Of a stretch of 64,000 nt of DNA, positions 8,929-17,681 are shown in pieces. The DNA is from Roseomonas sp. OT10 (GTDB lineage Bacteria; Pseudomonadota; Alphaproteobacteria; Acetobacterales; Acetobacteraceae). The DNA lies in NCBI RefSeq assembly GCF_020991085.1, contig NZ_CP087719.1, forward strand, positions 248,001 through 312,000, written 5' to 3'. The notes beneath the pieces are model-generated. The model saw only the letters and a program-made list of their open reading frames with translations, did no database searches and was not told the origin of the DNA. Made by a program: the position numbers and the translations under genes. Every line of letters starts with the position of its first letter. The first letter of the stretch is position 1.

Positions 8929-8947
8929 GATAACGATTCTTAATATC
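8929..8947 (-). promoter_or_regulatory. Fur-box-like operator
   Basis: An AT-rich island in very GC-rich surroundings. The 19 bases GATAACGATTCTTAATATC match 13 of 19 positions of the classical Fur consensus GATAATGATAATCATTATC, and are part of a TGATA...TATCA inverted repeat. It lies about 20 bases upstream of the small ORF at 8909 and its ribosome site, exactly where a repressor of the ORF-dppD-dppF transcript would bind. This suggests the orphan ATPases serve a metal or siderophore uptake system. Confidence 0.5.
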
Positions 8948-8999
8948 ATTCAGTGGAGGAGGGCAAGCCCGTTCGGGATCTCCCTGGCGGATGGCGCCG

Positions 9000-10469
9000 T
9001 CAGTCGCGGGGCAGCGGCCTCCCGGCCTCCCCATGGCTGGACAGGGGAGCGGCCACCTCCTCCAGCGGCCGGCGCTCCGCGGCGAAGCCCAGGCGCCATT
9101 CGGTGAAGGCCGCGAGCAGCATCAGCGCGGCGCCGATCAGGTAGCCCCACAGGATGCTGAAGCGGTCGCCGCCCTCGATCAGCGCGCCGAACAGGGCGGG
9201 GCCGATGACGCCGCCGACGCCCGTGCCGAAGGCGTAGAACAGGGCGATGGCCATGGCGCGCATCTCCAGCGGGAAGCCCTCGCCCACGGTGAGGTAGGCG
9301 GCGGAGGCGGCGGCCGAGGCGAAGAAGAAGATCACCGTCCAGGCGGCCGTCTGCTCCCACGCGGAGAGCCAACCATGGGCGAAGGCGAAGCCGGTGATGG
9401 CCATCAGGATGCCGGAGAGGGCATAGGTCGCGGTGATCATCGGCTTGCGGCCGATGCTGTCGAACAGGTGGCCGAGGAGGAGGGGCCCCATCAGGTTGCC
9501 CAGGGCGAAGGGCAGCATGAACCAGCCGATGTGGTGGCTCTCGATGCCGTAGAAGGTCGTCAGCACCAGGGCGTAGGTGAAGAAGATCGCATTGTAGCAG
9601 AAGGCCTGGCAGGCCATCAGCACCACGCCCAGCACGGTGCGCCGGGGATAGGTGTGCCACAGGGTGCGCGCCACCTCGGCCATCGAGGTGCCGTCGCGCC
9701 GGTGCAGCCGGATGCCGCGCCCGACCACCGGGGGCAGGGGGCCGCGCTCCGCCGCCACCCGCGCCTCGATGCTGCTCACGATCGCCTCGGCCTCCTCCGG
9801 GCGCCCGTGCGTCATCAGCCAGCGCGGGCTTTCCGGGATCCAGCGTCGCAGGAACAGCACCACCGCCGAGAGCGCGCCGCCGATGGCGAAGGCCAGCCGC
9901 CAGCCCAACTCCGGGTCGATCACCCGGGGGTCGAGCAGCACCACCGCCCCCAGCGCGCCGATCGCCGCACCGGCCCAGAAGGTGCCGTTGATCGAAAGGT
10001 CGGTGATGCCGCGCCGCCGCGCCGGGATCAGTTCCTGGATGGCGGAGTTCACCGCCGCGTACTCGCCGCCGATGCCGGCGCCGGTGAGGAAGCGGAAGAA
10101 GGCGAAGGACCAGAAATCCCAGGAGAAGCCGGTGGCGATGGTCGCCAGCAGGTAGACCAGCACGGTGACGGTGAAGAGCTTCTTGCGCCCCAGCCGGTCG
10201 GTCAGCCAGCCGAACAGCAGCGCACCCAGCACCGCGCCGAGCAGGTACGCGGAGGCGGTCAGCCCCACCTGGCTCTCGCTGAGCCGCAGGCTGGGGCTCT
10301 GGTGGATGGCGCCGGCCAGCGAGCCGACCAGCGTCACCTCCAGCCCGTCCAGGATCCAGGTGACGCCCAGCGCGACCACCACCAGCCAGTGGAAGCGCGA
10401 CCAGGGAAGCCGGTCGAGTCGCGCGGGGACCTGGGTGAGGAAGGAATCCCGTGAGGTCCCGTCTGGCAT
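9000..10469 (-). CDS. Major facilitator superfamily transporter (sugar/aromatic-acid porter type)
   Basis: 489 residues, twelve membrane segments. The loop between TM2 and TM3 has the family signature FGWLTDRLGRKKLFT, followed by RFLTGAGIGGEYAAVNS in TM4, the usual sugar-porter/aromatic acid:H+ symporter pattern. A long central cytoplasmic loop (about residues 220-270) separates the two six-helix halves. GGAGGAAG about 8 bases before the ATG at 10469 fixes the start (MPDGTSRDSFLTQVP). Substrate not predictable. It diverges from the DMT transporter gene across about 130 bases. The 90 bases after its stop lead to the Fur-like site of the next gene set. Confidence 0.87.
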   Translation of the reverse strand: MPDGTSRDSFLTQVPARLDRLPWSRFHWLVVVALGVTWILDGLEVTLVGSLAGAIHQSPSLRLSESQVGLTASAYLLGAVLGALLFGWLTDRLGRKKLFTVTVLVYLLATIATGFSWDFWSFAFFRFLTGAGIGGEYAAVNSAIQELIPARRRGITDLSINGTFWAGAAIGALGAVVLLDPRVIDPELGWRLAFAIGGALSAVVLFLRRWIPESPRWLMTHGRPEEAEAIVSSIEARVAAERGPLPPVVGRGIRLHRRDGTSMAEVARTLWHTYPRRTVLGVVLMACQAFCYNAIFFTYALVLTTFYGIESHHIGWFMLPFALGNLMGPLLLGHLFDSIGRKPMITATYALSGILMAITGFAFAHGWLSAWEQTAAWTVIFFFASAAASAAYLTVGEGFPLEMRAMAIALFYAFGTGVGGVIGPALFGALIEGGDRFSILWGYLIGAALMLLAAFTEWRLGFAAERRPLEEVAAPLSSHGEAGRPLPRD

Positions 10470-10598
10470 AGGCTGCTTCCTCCCGTTCCATCCATCGCAG
10501 GGGCCGCCGGCCCGGCGCACCACGACTGGAACGCGGGAGCCGGCGAAGGTTACGCCGCCTGCTTGACCGGGATGGGCGGCCCGGCCAACCCAGCGGGC

Positions 10599-11516
10599 AT
10601 GATCCTCTCTCCTTTGTGGCTGCCGGCCACGCTGCTGGCGGCCCTGTTCCAAGCCTGGCGAACCGCGTTGCAGCAGCGGCTCCGGGGCCACATGTCCGTC
10701 AACGCCGCCGGGCTGGTGCGCTACCTGTATGGCGCGCCCACCGCCCTGCTGCTGCTCGGGATCAACATGGCCGTCCTCGGCGGCCCGCTGCCGCGGCCGG
10801 AGGGGAGGTTCTGGCTCTGGGTGCTGTGCGGCGGGCTGGCCCAGATCGCCGGCACCAACCTGCTGATCATGGCCTTCGGCCATCGCAACTTCGTCGTCGG
10901 CACGGCCTATGCCAAGACCGACGCCGTGCAGGGCGCCGTGCTGGGCGCCGTGGTGCTGCGCGAGGCGCTTTCGCCCCTCGCCTGGATCGGGGTGGCGACC
11001 AGCGTGGCCGGCACGCTGGTCCTCTCGCTGGCCGGCAAGGCGCCGCGCGCGGCGGAGCTGCTGCGCGCCACGGTGCAGCCTGCGGCCCTGTGTGGCCTGG
11101 GCGCCGGGCTAGGCTTCGCCTTCTCCGGCGTCTTCATCAAGCTGGCCGCCGCCAGCCTGCCGCCAGAGACCGAGGCGCTCCGCCGCGCGCTCTGCGTGCT
11201 GTTGGCAATGAACGTGCTGCAGACCCTCATCCAGGGCGGCTGGATGCTGTGGCGGGAGCCGGACCAGCTGCGCGGCGCCTTCACCGGCTGGCGCAACGCC
11301 GCCCCGATCGGCGCCCTCTCCGCCCTCGGCTCCGCCTGCTGGTTCCTGGGCTTCGTCCTGGCCCCCCTCGGCCTGGTGCGCAGCGTCGGCCAGGTGGAGA
11401 TACTGTTCACCCTGATGCTGGGCCATTTCTACCTGCGCGAACGCTTCACCCGCGCGGAGGTGCTGGGCGCCGTGACCGTGGTGCTGGGCGTGCTGCTGGT
11501 GCTGGCCGGGGCGTAG
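10599..11516 (+). CDS. EamA/DMT-superfamily membrane transporter
   Basis: 305 residues with ten hydrophobic segments in two repeated halves, typical of drug/metabolite transporters. Examples are VVGTAYAKTDAVQGAVLGAVVL in the first half and VRSVGQVEILFTLMLGHFYL in the second, the EamA-like end-of-repeat motif. Exports or imports a small metabolite; substrate unknown. ATG 10599 was chosen because the first hydrophobic segment begins immediately after it; upstream in-frame TTG 10563 and ATG 10572 would only add a short polar leader. The 3' end faces repeat copy B. Confidence 0.82.
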   Translation: MILSPLWLPATLLAALFQAWRTALQQRLRGHMSVNAAGLVRYLYGAPTALLLLGINMAVLGGPLPRPEGRFWLWVLCGGLAQIAGTNLLIMAFGHRNFVVGTAYAKTDAVQGAVLGAVVLREALSPLAWIGVATSVAGTLVLSLAGKAPRAAELLRATVQPAALCGLGAGLGFAFSGVFIKLAAASLPPETEALRRALCVLLAMNVLQTLIQGGWMLWREPDQLRGAFTGWRNAAPIGALSALGSACWFLGFVLAPLGLVRSVGQVEILFTLMLGHFYLRERFTRAEVLGAVTVVLGVLLVLAGA

Positions 11517-11572
11517 GCATCCGCCCGTAGCCCGGAACCGGCGCTTCCACCGATGACCCCTCCCGCCGGGGG

Positions 11573-11991
11573 TTATACGGGTGGCGGGATGACCTGACCC
11601 GTCGTGCTGTGGTGTTCGGGCGGCGGACCGGGAGGGGACGCCGTCCCCTCCCAGACCCTCCCCTGCCGGGGCCACAAGCGGGCCCCGGTCCCCGCTGGGA
11701 GTTTGGTGCTGGCTGCTGCCGTCAGCCTGCGGGCTGAACCCTGAGGAACGCGGACAGGCGGGACCCTGGAAAAGATTCAGAGGGCGTCCGCGAGCACCGA
11801 GCCCGTGCCCGCCGAGGAGCAATGCTCCTCGGCGCCTCGACCCAGTGTCCGGCTGACCCGCGGCAGCGCTCATCGGGTCCAGGGCCCGCAGGGTCCTGGC
11901 GGAGTGGGGGTATCGGGGGCGAGGCAGAGCCTTGCCCCCGGGCCACGGGTGCAAGTCCGGCAGGCATCAACGCATCACGCCGCGCGTATCA
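11573..11991 (+). repeat. 420-bp interspersed hairpin repeat, copy B
   Basis: Same element as copy A but in the other orientation. This copy shows the terminal inverted repeats best: the left end reads TTATACGGGTGGCGGGATGA and the right end, inward, TGATACGCGCGGCGTGATGC, 15 of 20 positions identical. All internal hairpins are recognisable, and the stem around 11815-11840 (GCCGAGGAG/CTCCTCGGC) is intact. It lies between the DMT gene (ending 11516) and the FAD oxidase gene (ending 12075), which converge. The bases 11517-11572 and 11992-12074 hold no recognisable feature. No flanking target duplication is evident. Confidence 0.85.
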
Positions 11992-12074
11992 CCGGGTGGC
12001 GGGGGTCAGCCTGCAGGTCGAGCCGGATGGGCGCGCGGGCGGTCGGGGCGCTGGAAGGACGGGCGGCACGCGCA

Positions 12075-13259
12075 TCACGCGGCCTCTCCAGCCGCCCAGG
12101 CTGTGATCGCCGCGCGCCGCGACGGGTCGGCCGCGGCGGCCGTGGCGACGGCCTGGCCCAGGGCGGGGCCGAACTTGAAGCCGTGGCCGGAGGTGCCGCA
12201 GAGGGCGAGGCAGCCTTCACCCAGCGGCTCCAGGGCGATGCGCTCGCCGGGCGAGACCTCGTAGTAGCAGGCGCGGGCGGAGAGGATCCGGTAGGCGCCG
12301 GCATCGCGCAGGCGGGGCAGGGCCAGGGCGAGGATGGCCTCCGCCTCGGCCGGGCTGGCCTCGCGCGGGTCGTCCGGGTCGCCCTGCAGGCTGAAGCTGT
12401 GGTCGCCCACCTTCAGGGGCGTGCCGGCCACCGGGGGCACGGCGTAGAAGCCGCCCGAGAGGTCCAGCAGCATCGGGGCCGCCTCCCAGCCGGCCCGCAG
12501 GGCGGGAGGCGGCTCCAGGTTCACCAGGATCTGCCGGGAGGGGACGGCGCGGGGCGCCAGGCCCGGCAGCAGCCGCGCGGTCCAGGGGCCGGCGGCCAGG
12601 ACCAGCAGGTCGGCGGACAGGGCGGTGCCGTCCTCCAGCACGACGCGGGCGGCGGCGGGCTCCACCCCGGCGACACGGGCGCGGCGGAGGGCCACCCCCC
12701 GGGCGGCAAGGTGCCGGGCCAAGCCGGCCACGATGCGGTCGGCCAGAAGCACGCCCCCGGTGGGAAGGTACAGCGCCTCCTCCACCGCCGAGACATCGAG
12801 AAAGGGGAGGCGCCGGGCGAGGGCGTCCGGCGAGAGCGCCTCGAAGGGGCGGCCATCCTCGCGCAGCGCGGCGCGGGTGGCGGACAGCCAGCCCAGCGCC
12901 TCGCCATGGTCCGCCGGGCTACCGAGGGTGCTGCCCGTGGCCGCGGGCGGCGGATGGCGGCCGGCGAGGGCGAGGGTGCCGGTGGGCCGGTAGGGACGCT
13001 CGCCGAGATCGGCGAAGACCGACTCCCAGGCGTCGTGCGCCGCGTCGACCATCCGCATGTAGCCACGCTGGTCGCCATAGGCGTGGCGGATCAGCCGGTG
13101 GCGGTCCACCGAGCTGCCGCGGGGATTGGGGATCGGGTCCTGCTCGACCAGCTCCACCACCCAGCCGTCGCGGGCCAGGGCCCAGGCGGAGCACAGGCCC
13201 ATGATCCCGCCGCCCACCACCAGGGCGCGCCGCCCCCGGTCCAGGGATGCCGCACTCAT
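12075..13259 (-). CDS. FAD-dependent amine oxidase (sarcosine oxidase/DAO family)
   Basis: 394 residues. The N-terminal Rossmann dinucleotide motif is ALVVGGGIMGLCSAWALARDG at residues 12-31 and the late FAD-binding signature is CGTSGHGFKFGPALGQ. This is the DAO/monomeric sarcosine oxidase-N-methyltryptophan oxidase fold, which oxidises an N-methyl or secondary amine to give H2O2. Its substrate is unknown. The ATG at 13259 overlaps the stop of the DUF2474 gene by ATGA, so it is the last gene of the cytochrome bd operon. That is an unusual partner: the oxidase would consume O2 and release peroxide. Convergent with repeat copy B. Confidence 0.82.
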   Translation of the reverse strand: MSAASLDRGRRALVVGGGIMGLCSAWALARDGWVVELVEQDPIPNPRGSSVDRHRLIRHAYGDQRGYMRMVDAAHDAWESVFADLGERPYRPTGTLALAGRHPPPAATGSTLGSPADHGEALGWLSATRAALREDGRPFEALSPDALARRLPFLDVSAVEEALYLPTGGVLLADRIVAGLARHLAARGVALRRARVAGVEPAAARVVLEDGTALSADLLVLAAGPWTARLLPGLAPRAVPSRQILVNLEPPPALRAGWEAAPMLLDLSGGFYAVPPVAGTPLKVGDHSFSLQGDPDDPREASPAEAEAILALALPRLRDAGAYRILSARACYYEVSPGERIALEPLGEGCLALCGTSGHGFKFGPALGQAVATAAAADPSRRAAITAWAAGEAA

Positions 13260-13387
13260 GGCATCAGCACCGCGCGGATCAGCAGCCCCACCGTGCCGAC
13301 GGCCGCCACCCCACAGGCCCAGAGGAGGACGAACCAGCCGAGCCGCCGCCACATGCCTCCGCGCGGTTCCACGCCTGCCGGTGCCAT
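13256..13387 (-). CDS. DUF2474 small membrane protein of the cytochrome bd operon
   Basis: A 43-residue ORF starting MAPAGVEPRGGMWRRLGWF, with one membrane helix (VLLWACGVAAVGTVGLLIRAV). The RLGW..L.WA..V...G.....R pattern and the place directly after cydB match DUF2474, a short protein that accompanies CIO-type cytochrome bd. By analogy with CydX/CbdX it may stabilise the oxidase. GGAAAGG precedes the ATG. Its TGA overlaps the ATG of the FAD oxidase. Confidence 0.8.
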   Translation of the reverse strand: MAPAGVEPRGGMWRRLGWFVLLWACGVAAVGTVGLLIRAVLMP

Positions 13388-13412
13388 GCCGCCTGCCTTT
13401 CCCCGGCCGGGT

Positions 13413-14456
13413 TCAGTGGTACCCGGCATCCGCGCGCACCTTGCCGCGGAACAGCCAGTACACGTAGCCGGTATAGGCCAGGATGATCGGGATCAGCACC
13501 GCCGCGCCGACCAGCAGGAAGAGCTGGCTGTCGCGCGGCGCGGCGGCGTCCCAGATCGAGACGGAGGGCGGCACGATCCAGGGCCACATGCTGATGCCCA
13601 GCCCGAGGTAGCAGAGCAGGAACAGCCCCAACGCCAGGACGAAGGGCTTCGCATCCGCCCAGAGCCCATGCTGGTCCGCCTCATCCAGCGCGCGGAAGAA
13701 GAACCAGGCGAGCAGGATCACCAGGATCGGCACGGGGGCGGCGAGGAGCAGGTTCGGGAAGGTCAGCCAGCGCGCGTGGAAGGCCGGCTGCAGGAAGGGC
13801 ATGGCGACGGAGACGGCGAAGACGAAGAACAGCAGCACGCCGCCCATCACCCGCGCCTGGGTGCGCGCCCGCTCGTGCAGCCCGCCCTCCGTCTTCCACA
13901 CCAGCCAGCAGGCGCCGAGCACGCCGTAGCCGGTGACGAGCGCGAGGCCCGTCAGCAGCGAGAAGGGCGTCAGCCAGTCCCACCAGCCGCCGGCATAGGC
14001 GCGGCCCTGGACCTCGATGCCCTGGACGAAGGCGCCGAGCGCGATGCCCTGGGTGAAGGCCGCGACGTAGGAGCCCCAGGAGAAGGCGCGGTCCCACCAG
14101 AGCTGCTGCTTCGGCGTCTCCGCCCGGAAGCGCATCTCGAAGGAGACGCCGCGGAAGACGAGGGCCAGCAGCATCAGGATCAGCGGCATGTAGAGCGCGG
14201 GCAGGATGGTGGCATAGGCCAGCGGGAAGACCGCCAGCAGCCCGCCGCCGCCCAGCACCAGCCAGGTCTCGTTGCCGTCCCAGACGGGGGCGACGGTGTT
14301 CACCGCCACGTCGCGGTCGTGCTTGTCCTTCAGCACGGGGAAGAGGATGCCGATGCCCAGGTCGAAGCCGTCCATCACCACGTAGAGGAAGACGGCGGTG
14401 GCGATCAGCAGCGCCCAGATCAGGGCGACCGCGTGGGCGTCGAAGATCTCGGCCAT
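13413..14456 (-). CDS. cydB: Cytochrome bd ubiquinol oxidase subunit II
   Basis: 347 residues, membrane protein. The N-terminal block LYVVMDGFDLGIGILFP, then VAPVWDGNETWLVLGGGGL and FRGVSFEMRFR, are CydB/CioB hallmarks. With CydA it forms the high-affinity quinol oxidase that reduces O2 to water without pumping protons and supports growth at low O2 or under cyanide or nitric-oxide stress. It begins 5 bases after the cydA stop and is followed 25 bases later by the DUF2474 gene. Hydrophobicity indicates eight or nine helices. Confidence 0.95.
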   Translation of the reverse strand: MAEIFDAHAVALIWALLIATAVFLYVVMDGFDLGIGILFPVLKDKHDRDVAVNTVAPVWDGNETWLVLGGGGLLAVFPLAYATILPALYMPLILMLLALVFRGVSFEMRFRAETPKQQLWWDRAFSWGSYVAAFTQGIALGAFVQGIEVQGRAYAGGWWDWLTPFSLLTGLALVTGYGVLGACWLVWKTEGGLHERARTQARVMGGVLLFFVFAVSVAMPFLQPAFHARWLTFPNLLLAAPVPILVILLAWFFFRALDEADQHGLWADAKPFVLALGLFLLCYLGLGISMWPWIVPPSVSIWDAAAPRDSQLFLLVGAAVLIPIILAYTGYVYWLFRGKVRADAGYH

Positions 14457-14461
14457 GTCCC

Positions 14462-15934
14462 TTACTCCGCCGGCTGGGGCTGCGGCCGGGTGTCGGCGCC
14501 GTGCTGGGCCGAGGGGGCGGGCGTGATGCCCGCCGAGCGGATCGGCTTGTCCGTCCGCGGCCCCTCCTCGTGCGGCTCGGGCGTCTTGCCGAACAGCTTG
14601 AACAGGTACCAGATGCCCGCGCCGAAGACGACGAAGTAGACCACGGCGAAGGCGGCGAGCGAGGCCGCGACGGCGGGCGCTGCGATCGGCGCCACGCTGT
14701 CGGCGGTGCGCAGGTGGCCGTAGACGGTGAAGGGCTGGCGCCCCGCCTCCGTCACGATCCAGCCCGCGGTCACCGCGACGATGCCCGACGGCCCCATGGC
14801 GATCGCCGCGCGCAGCAGCCAGGGCGTGTCGTAGAGCCGGCCCCGCACGCGCAGCAGCAGCCCGGCCAGCCCCAGGCCGATCATCAGCAGCCCCATCCCC
14901 ACCATGATGCGGAAGGAGAAGAAGACCAGCGGGATGTTGGTGGGCCAGTGGTCGCGCGGGATGTCCTTCAGCCCGCGCACCTCGCCGTTCCATTCGTGGG
15001 TGAGGTAGAGGCTGGCGAGGTTCGGGATGCCGATCTCCAGCTTCACCCGCTCCTCCTCCGCCGAGGGGATGCCGAAGAGGATGGCGGGCGCGCCGCGCTG
15101 CGTCTCGAAATGCCCCTCCATCGCGGCCAGCTTGGCCGGCTGGTGGTGGAAGGTGTTGTTGCCGTGCAGGTCGCCCAGCACCATCTGCACCGGGGCGACG
15201 ACCGCCAGCATCCACATGGCCATGGAGAACATGACCTTCGCCCGCTCGTTCGGGCCTGGGGCGGCCCGCACGGACGCACGGGCCGCCTGCCAGTCGCGCA
15301 GGAGGTGGTAGGCGCCGACCGCGCCGACGATCGCCGCCGTGGTCAGGTAGGCGGCGGTGACGGTGTGCGCGTAGCGGAAGGGGAAGGAGGGGTTGAAGAT
15401 GATCGCCCACCAGTCCGCCGGCAGGAACCGCCCGTGCTCGTCGATGGTGAAGCCCGCAGGCGTCTGCATCCAGGAGTTCACCGACAGGATCCAGAAGGCG
15501 GAGATCGAGGTGCCGATGGCCACCAGCAGCGTGGCGGCGAAGTGCAGCCCCTTGCCCACGCGGCCCAGCCCGAACAGCATCACACCGAGGAAGCCCGCCT
15601 CCAGGAAGAAGGCTGTCAGCACCTCATAGCCCATCAGCGGCCCGATCACCGGCCCGGCCTTGTCGGAGAAGACCGACCAGTTGGTGCCGAACTGGTAGGA
15701 CATGACGATGCCCGAGACGACGCCCATGGCGAAGGCGATGGCGAAGATCTTCAGCCAGTAGCGGAAGACGTCCAGGTAGACCGACCGCCCCGTCCAAAGC
15801 CACAGCCCCTCCAGCACCGCGAGGAAGGAGGCCAGGCCGATGGTGAAGGCGGGGAAGATGAAGTGCCACACCACCACGAAGGCGAACTGGAAGCGCGCGA
15901 GGTCGAGCGCGCTGGGCAGCAGGGATTCAAGCAT
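14462..15934 (-). CDS. cydA: Cytochrome bd ubiquinol oxidase subunit I (CIO type)
   Basis: 490 residues carrying the haems. Visible hallmarks: ARFQFAFVVVWHFIFPAFTIG at the start with the haem histidine, FFLEAGFLGVMLFG, FHHQPAKLAAMEGHFET, and the quinol-loop end THEWNGEVRGL. The segment between the GHFET helix and the next helix is short, and total length is near 490 rather than 520. This marks the short-Q-loop, cyanide-insensitive (CioA) branch. First structural gene after the GbsR-type regulator, 72 bases downstream, so probably controlled by it. Confidence 0.95.
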   Translation of the reverse strand: MLESLLPSALDLARFQFAFVVVWHFIFPAFTIGLASFLAVLEGLWLWTGRSVYLDVFRYWLKIFAIAFAMGVVSGIVMSYQFGTNWSVFSDKAGPVIGPLMGYEVLTAFFLEAGFLGVMLFGLGRVGKGLHFAATLLVAIGTSISAFWILSVNSWMQTPAGFTIDEHGRFLPADWWAIIFNPSFPFRYAHTVTAAYLTTAAIVGAVGAYHLLRDWQAARASVRAAPGPNERAKVMFSMAMWMLAVVAPVQMVLGDLHGNNTFHHQPAKLAAMEGHFETQRGAPAILFGIPSAEEERVKLEIGIPNLASLYLTHEWNGEVRGLKDIPRDHWPTNIPLVFFSFRIMVGMGLLMIGLGLAGLLLRVRGRLYDTPWLLRAAIAMGPSGIVAVTAGWIVTEAGRQPFTVYGHLRTADSVAPIAAPAVAASLAAFAVVYFVVFGAGIWYLFKLFGKTPEPHEEGPRTDKPIRSAGITPAPSAQHGADTRPQPQPAE

Positions 15935-16006
15935 GGCGAGCGGTCCCGTCGGCTGTGTCGCGCGCGGCCCGGGCGGGCACGGCGGGGAGAGGGGGCGCGG
16001 GGGCGG

Positions 16007-16660
16007 TCATCGCGATCCGCTTCCCGGTGGCCGGGATGGCGCAGGGGGCAGGGCCGGGGCCAGGGCGGCGCTGGAGGAGTCGGGCCCGGGCGGGGCGGGG
16101 GAGGCGCGGCGGCCGCGGCCCAGGGCGACGACCTTGTCCGTCGCCTCCAGCAGCCGCGTGACGCGGGCGCCGAGAGCAAGCAGCGTCGCCAGGCGCTCGG
16201 TCTCCAGCCGCCGGACATCGTCGTACCAGGTGGTCAGCTGCTCGATCAGCGTATGCATCTCCGCCATGCGATGCTGCGCATGTTGCTCGGCCTCGCTAGC
16301 GGGGTTCTGCATCAACAAGCCGCGAAGCACGGAGAGGGTCGGGTCGACCTCGCGCTTCTTCCGCTCCTCCGCGAGGGTGCGCAGGATCTGCCATACATCC
16401 TCGGGCGTGGTGAAGAAGTCGCGCCGGTCCCCGGGCCGGTGTCGCAGCAGCACGAGGTTCCAGGCTTGCAGCTCGCGCAGCCCCATGGAGACGTTGGAGC
16501 GTGAGATGCCGAGCGAGTCGACGATCCGGTCGGCCGGCAGCGGCTCGGGCGAGACGTAGAGCAGGGCATAGATCTGCCCGACGGTGCGGTTGATTCCCCA
16601 GCGGCTGCCCATCTCGCCGAAATGCAGCACGAAGGCCTGGATCAGGGGCGGGAGGTTCAC
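16007..16660 (-). CDS. GbsR/MarR-family transcriptional regulator
   Basis: 217 residues. The winged helix-turn-helix lies at about 30-90: RIVDSLGISRSNVSMGLREL is the recognition region, followed by the wing RHRPGDRRDFFTTPED. After a helical dimerisation region the last 40 residues are a Pro/Ala/Arg-rich disordered tail. GbsR-type regulators sense small ligands such as choline; here the neighbours suggest control of cytochrome bd. It is upstream of, and co-directional with, cydAB, and a perfect 20-bp palindrome sits 54 bases before its start codon, consistent with autoregulation. Confidence 0.85.
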   Translation of the reverse strand: MNLPPLIQAFVLHFGEMGSRWGINRTVGQIYALLYVSPEPLPADRIVDSLGISRSNVSMGLRELQAWNLVLLRHRPGDRRDFFTTPEDVWQILRTLAEERKKREVDPTLSVLRGLLMQNPASEAEQHAQHRMAEMHTLIEQLTTWYDDVRRLETERLATLLALGARVTRLLEATDKVVALGRGRRASPAPPGPDSSSAALAPALPPAPSRPPGSGSR

Positions 16661-16713
16661 GGGAGCATCCGCTGCGGCGCACCATCCGGGAATCCGGTTC
16701 CGTTCGGGTGGAA

Positions 16714-16733
16714 ATTTCAGGAATTCCTGAAAT
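16714..16733. promoter_or_regulatory. Perfect 20-bp palindrome, likely GbsR-family operator
   Basis: ATTTCAGGAATTCCTGAAAT is an exact palindrome and the most AT-rich spot in the 190-base gap between the divergent regulator (16660) and GST (16852) genes. MarR/GbsR dimers bind such sites, so it is the best candidate operator for both directions. Confidence 0.6.
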
Positions 16734-16851
16734 CACCGTAGGCATGGCAGCCGCAGGACGCAAGCTTTCCCTTGGTGGGCTGCCCGCCGGCCAGTGCCGC
16801 GGCGCCACGATCGGCCCTATCCTGCCATCCTGTCCTTTTACGGAGCCCGGC

Positions 16852-17460
16852 GTGAAGCTCTTCCACTCCCCCCTCTCCCCCTTCGTCCGGAAGGTTCGGA
16901 TCGTTGCCATCGAAGGCGGCCTGGCCGACCGGCTGGAGCTGGTCTCCGCCGCCGCGCACCCGGTCGACCGCAGCGAGGCGATCGCCGTGGCCAATCCTCT
17001 GGCCAAGATCCCGACCCTGGTCCTGGATGACGGCACCGCCCTCTACGACAGCCGGGTCATCGCCGAGTACCTGGACACGCTGGGCGGGGCGGGCCTCGTC
17101 CCCGCCGCCGGGCCGGCCCGCTGGCAGGCCCTGACTCTTCAGTCGCTGGCCGACGGGGTGGCGGATGCGGCGCTGCTCGCCCGCTACGAGAACTCCGTCC
17201 GCGAGCCGGCGCAGCGCCATGCGGGCTGGCTCGCCGGCCAGATGGCGAAGGTGACGGCCGGGCTGGACGAGGCGGCGCGCCAGGCGCCGGGCTTCGGCGA
17301 CCGGCTGGACATCGGCACCATCGCGCTGGGCTGCACCCTCGGCTACCTGGACCTTCGCTTCCCCGAGCTGGGCTGGCGCCAGGGCCGCGAGGCGCTGGCG
17401 GCCTGGTTCGAAGGCATCTCCGGCCGCCCGTCCTTCCGCGACACCGCGCCGGCGACCTGA
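16852..17460 (+). CDS. Glutathione S-transferase family protein
   Basis: 202 residues from GTG 16852, chosen because GGAG lies 7 bases upstream and the first residues (VKLFHSPLSPFVRKVRIVA) are the canonical thioredoxin-fold beta1-alpha1 with the S/C-P-x-x active loop. NPLAKIPTLVLDDGTALYDSRVI holds the cis-proline and glutathione-binding ESRVI-like motif. Residues after 90 form the all-helical C-terminal domain. Likely a cytosolic, beta/zeta-like enzyme or reductase for electrophiles. It diverges from the cydAB regulator across the palindrome and might share its regulation. Confidence 0.88.
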   Translation: MKLFHSPLSPFVRKVRIVAIEGGLADRLELVSAAAHPVDRSEAIAVANPLAKIPTLVLDDGTALYDSRVIAEYLDTLGGAGLVPAAGPARWQALTLQSLADGVADAALLARYENSVREPAQRHAGWLAGQMAKVTAGLDEAARQAPGFGDRLDIGTIALGCTLGYLDLRFPELGWRQGREALAAWFEGISGRPSFRDTAPAT

Positions 17461-17681
17461 CAGGGGAGGGCCCCGGCCGGCAGGACGGCGGCCAGCCGCC
17501 CGCCGCGAGGGGGGCTTTGCCGCCGGCCCCGTGCGTCAGTCCCCGGACCTCCCCCTGCGCCGGGGGTTCCTGCACGCGCGGCGCGCCGAGGCGGCTTCCC
17601 CCCGGCGCGCCGTGGCGCGACAACGCCCCCGATGGCACCCCGGCAGCGGGCCGGGGCGAAGCGCGAGAGGCAGCAGGCGGC

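Noticed and set aside
11805-14639. A 944-codon plus-strand frame across the FAD oxidase and cydB genes
   Set aside because: Antisense to clearly recognised minus-strand genes; low-complexity Gly/Arg/His translation.
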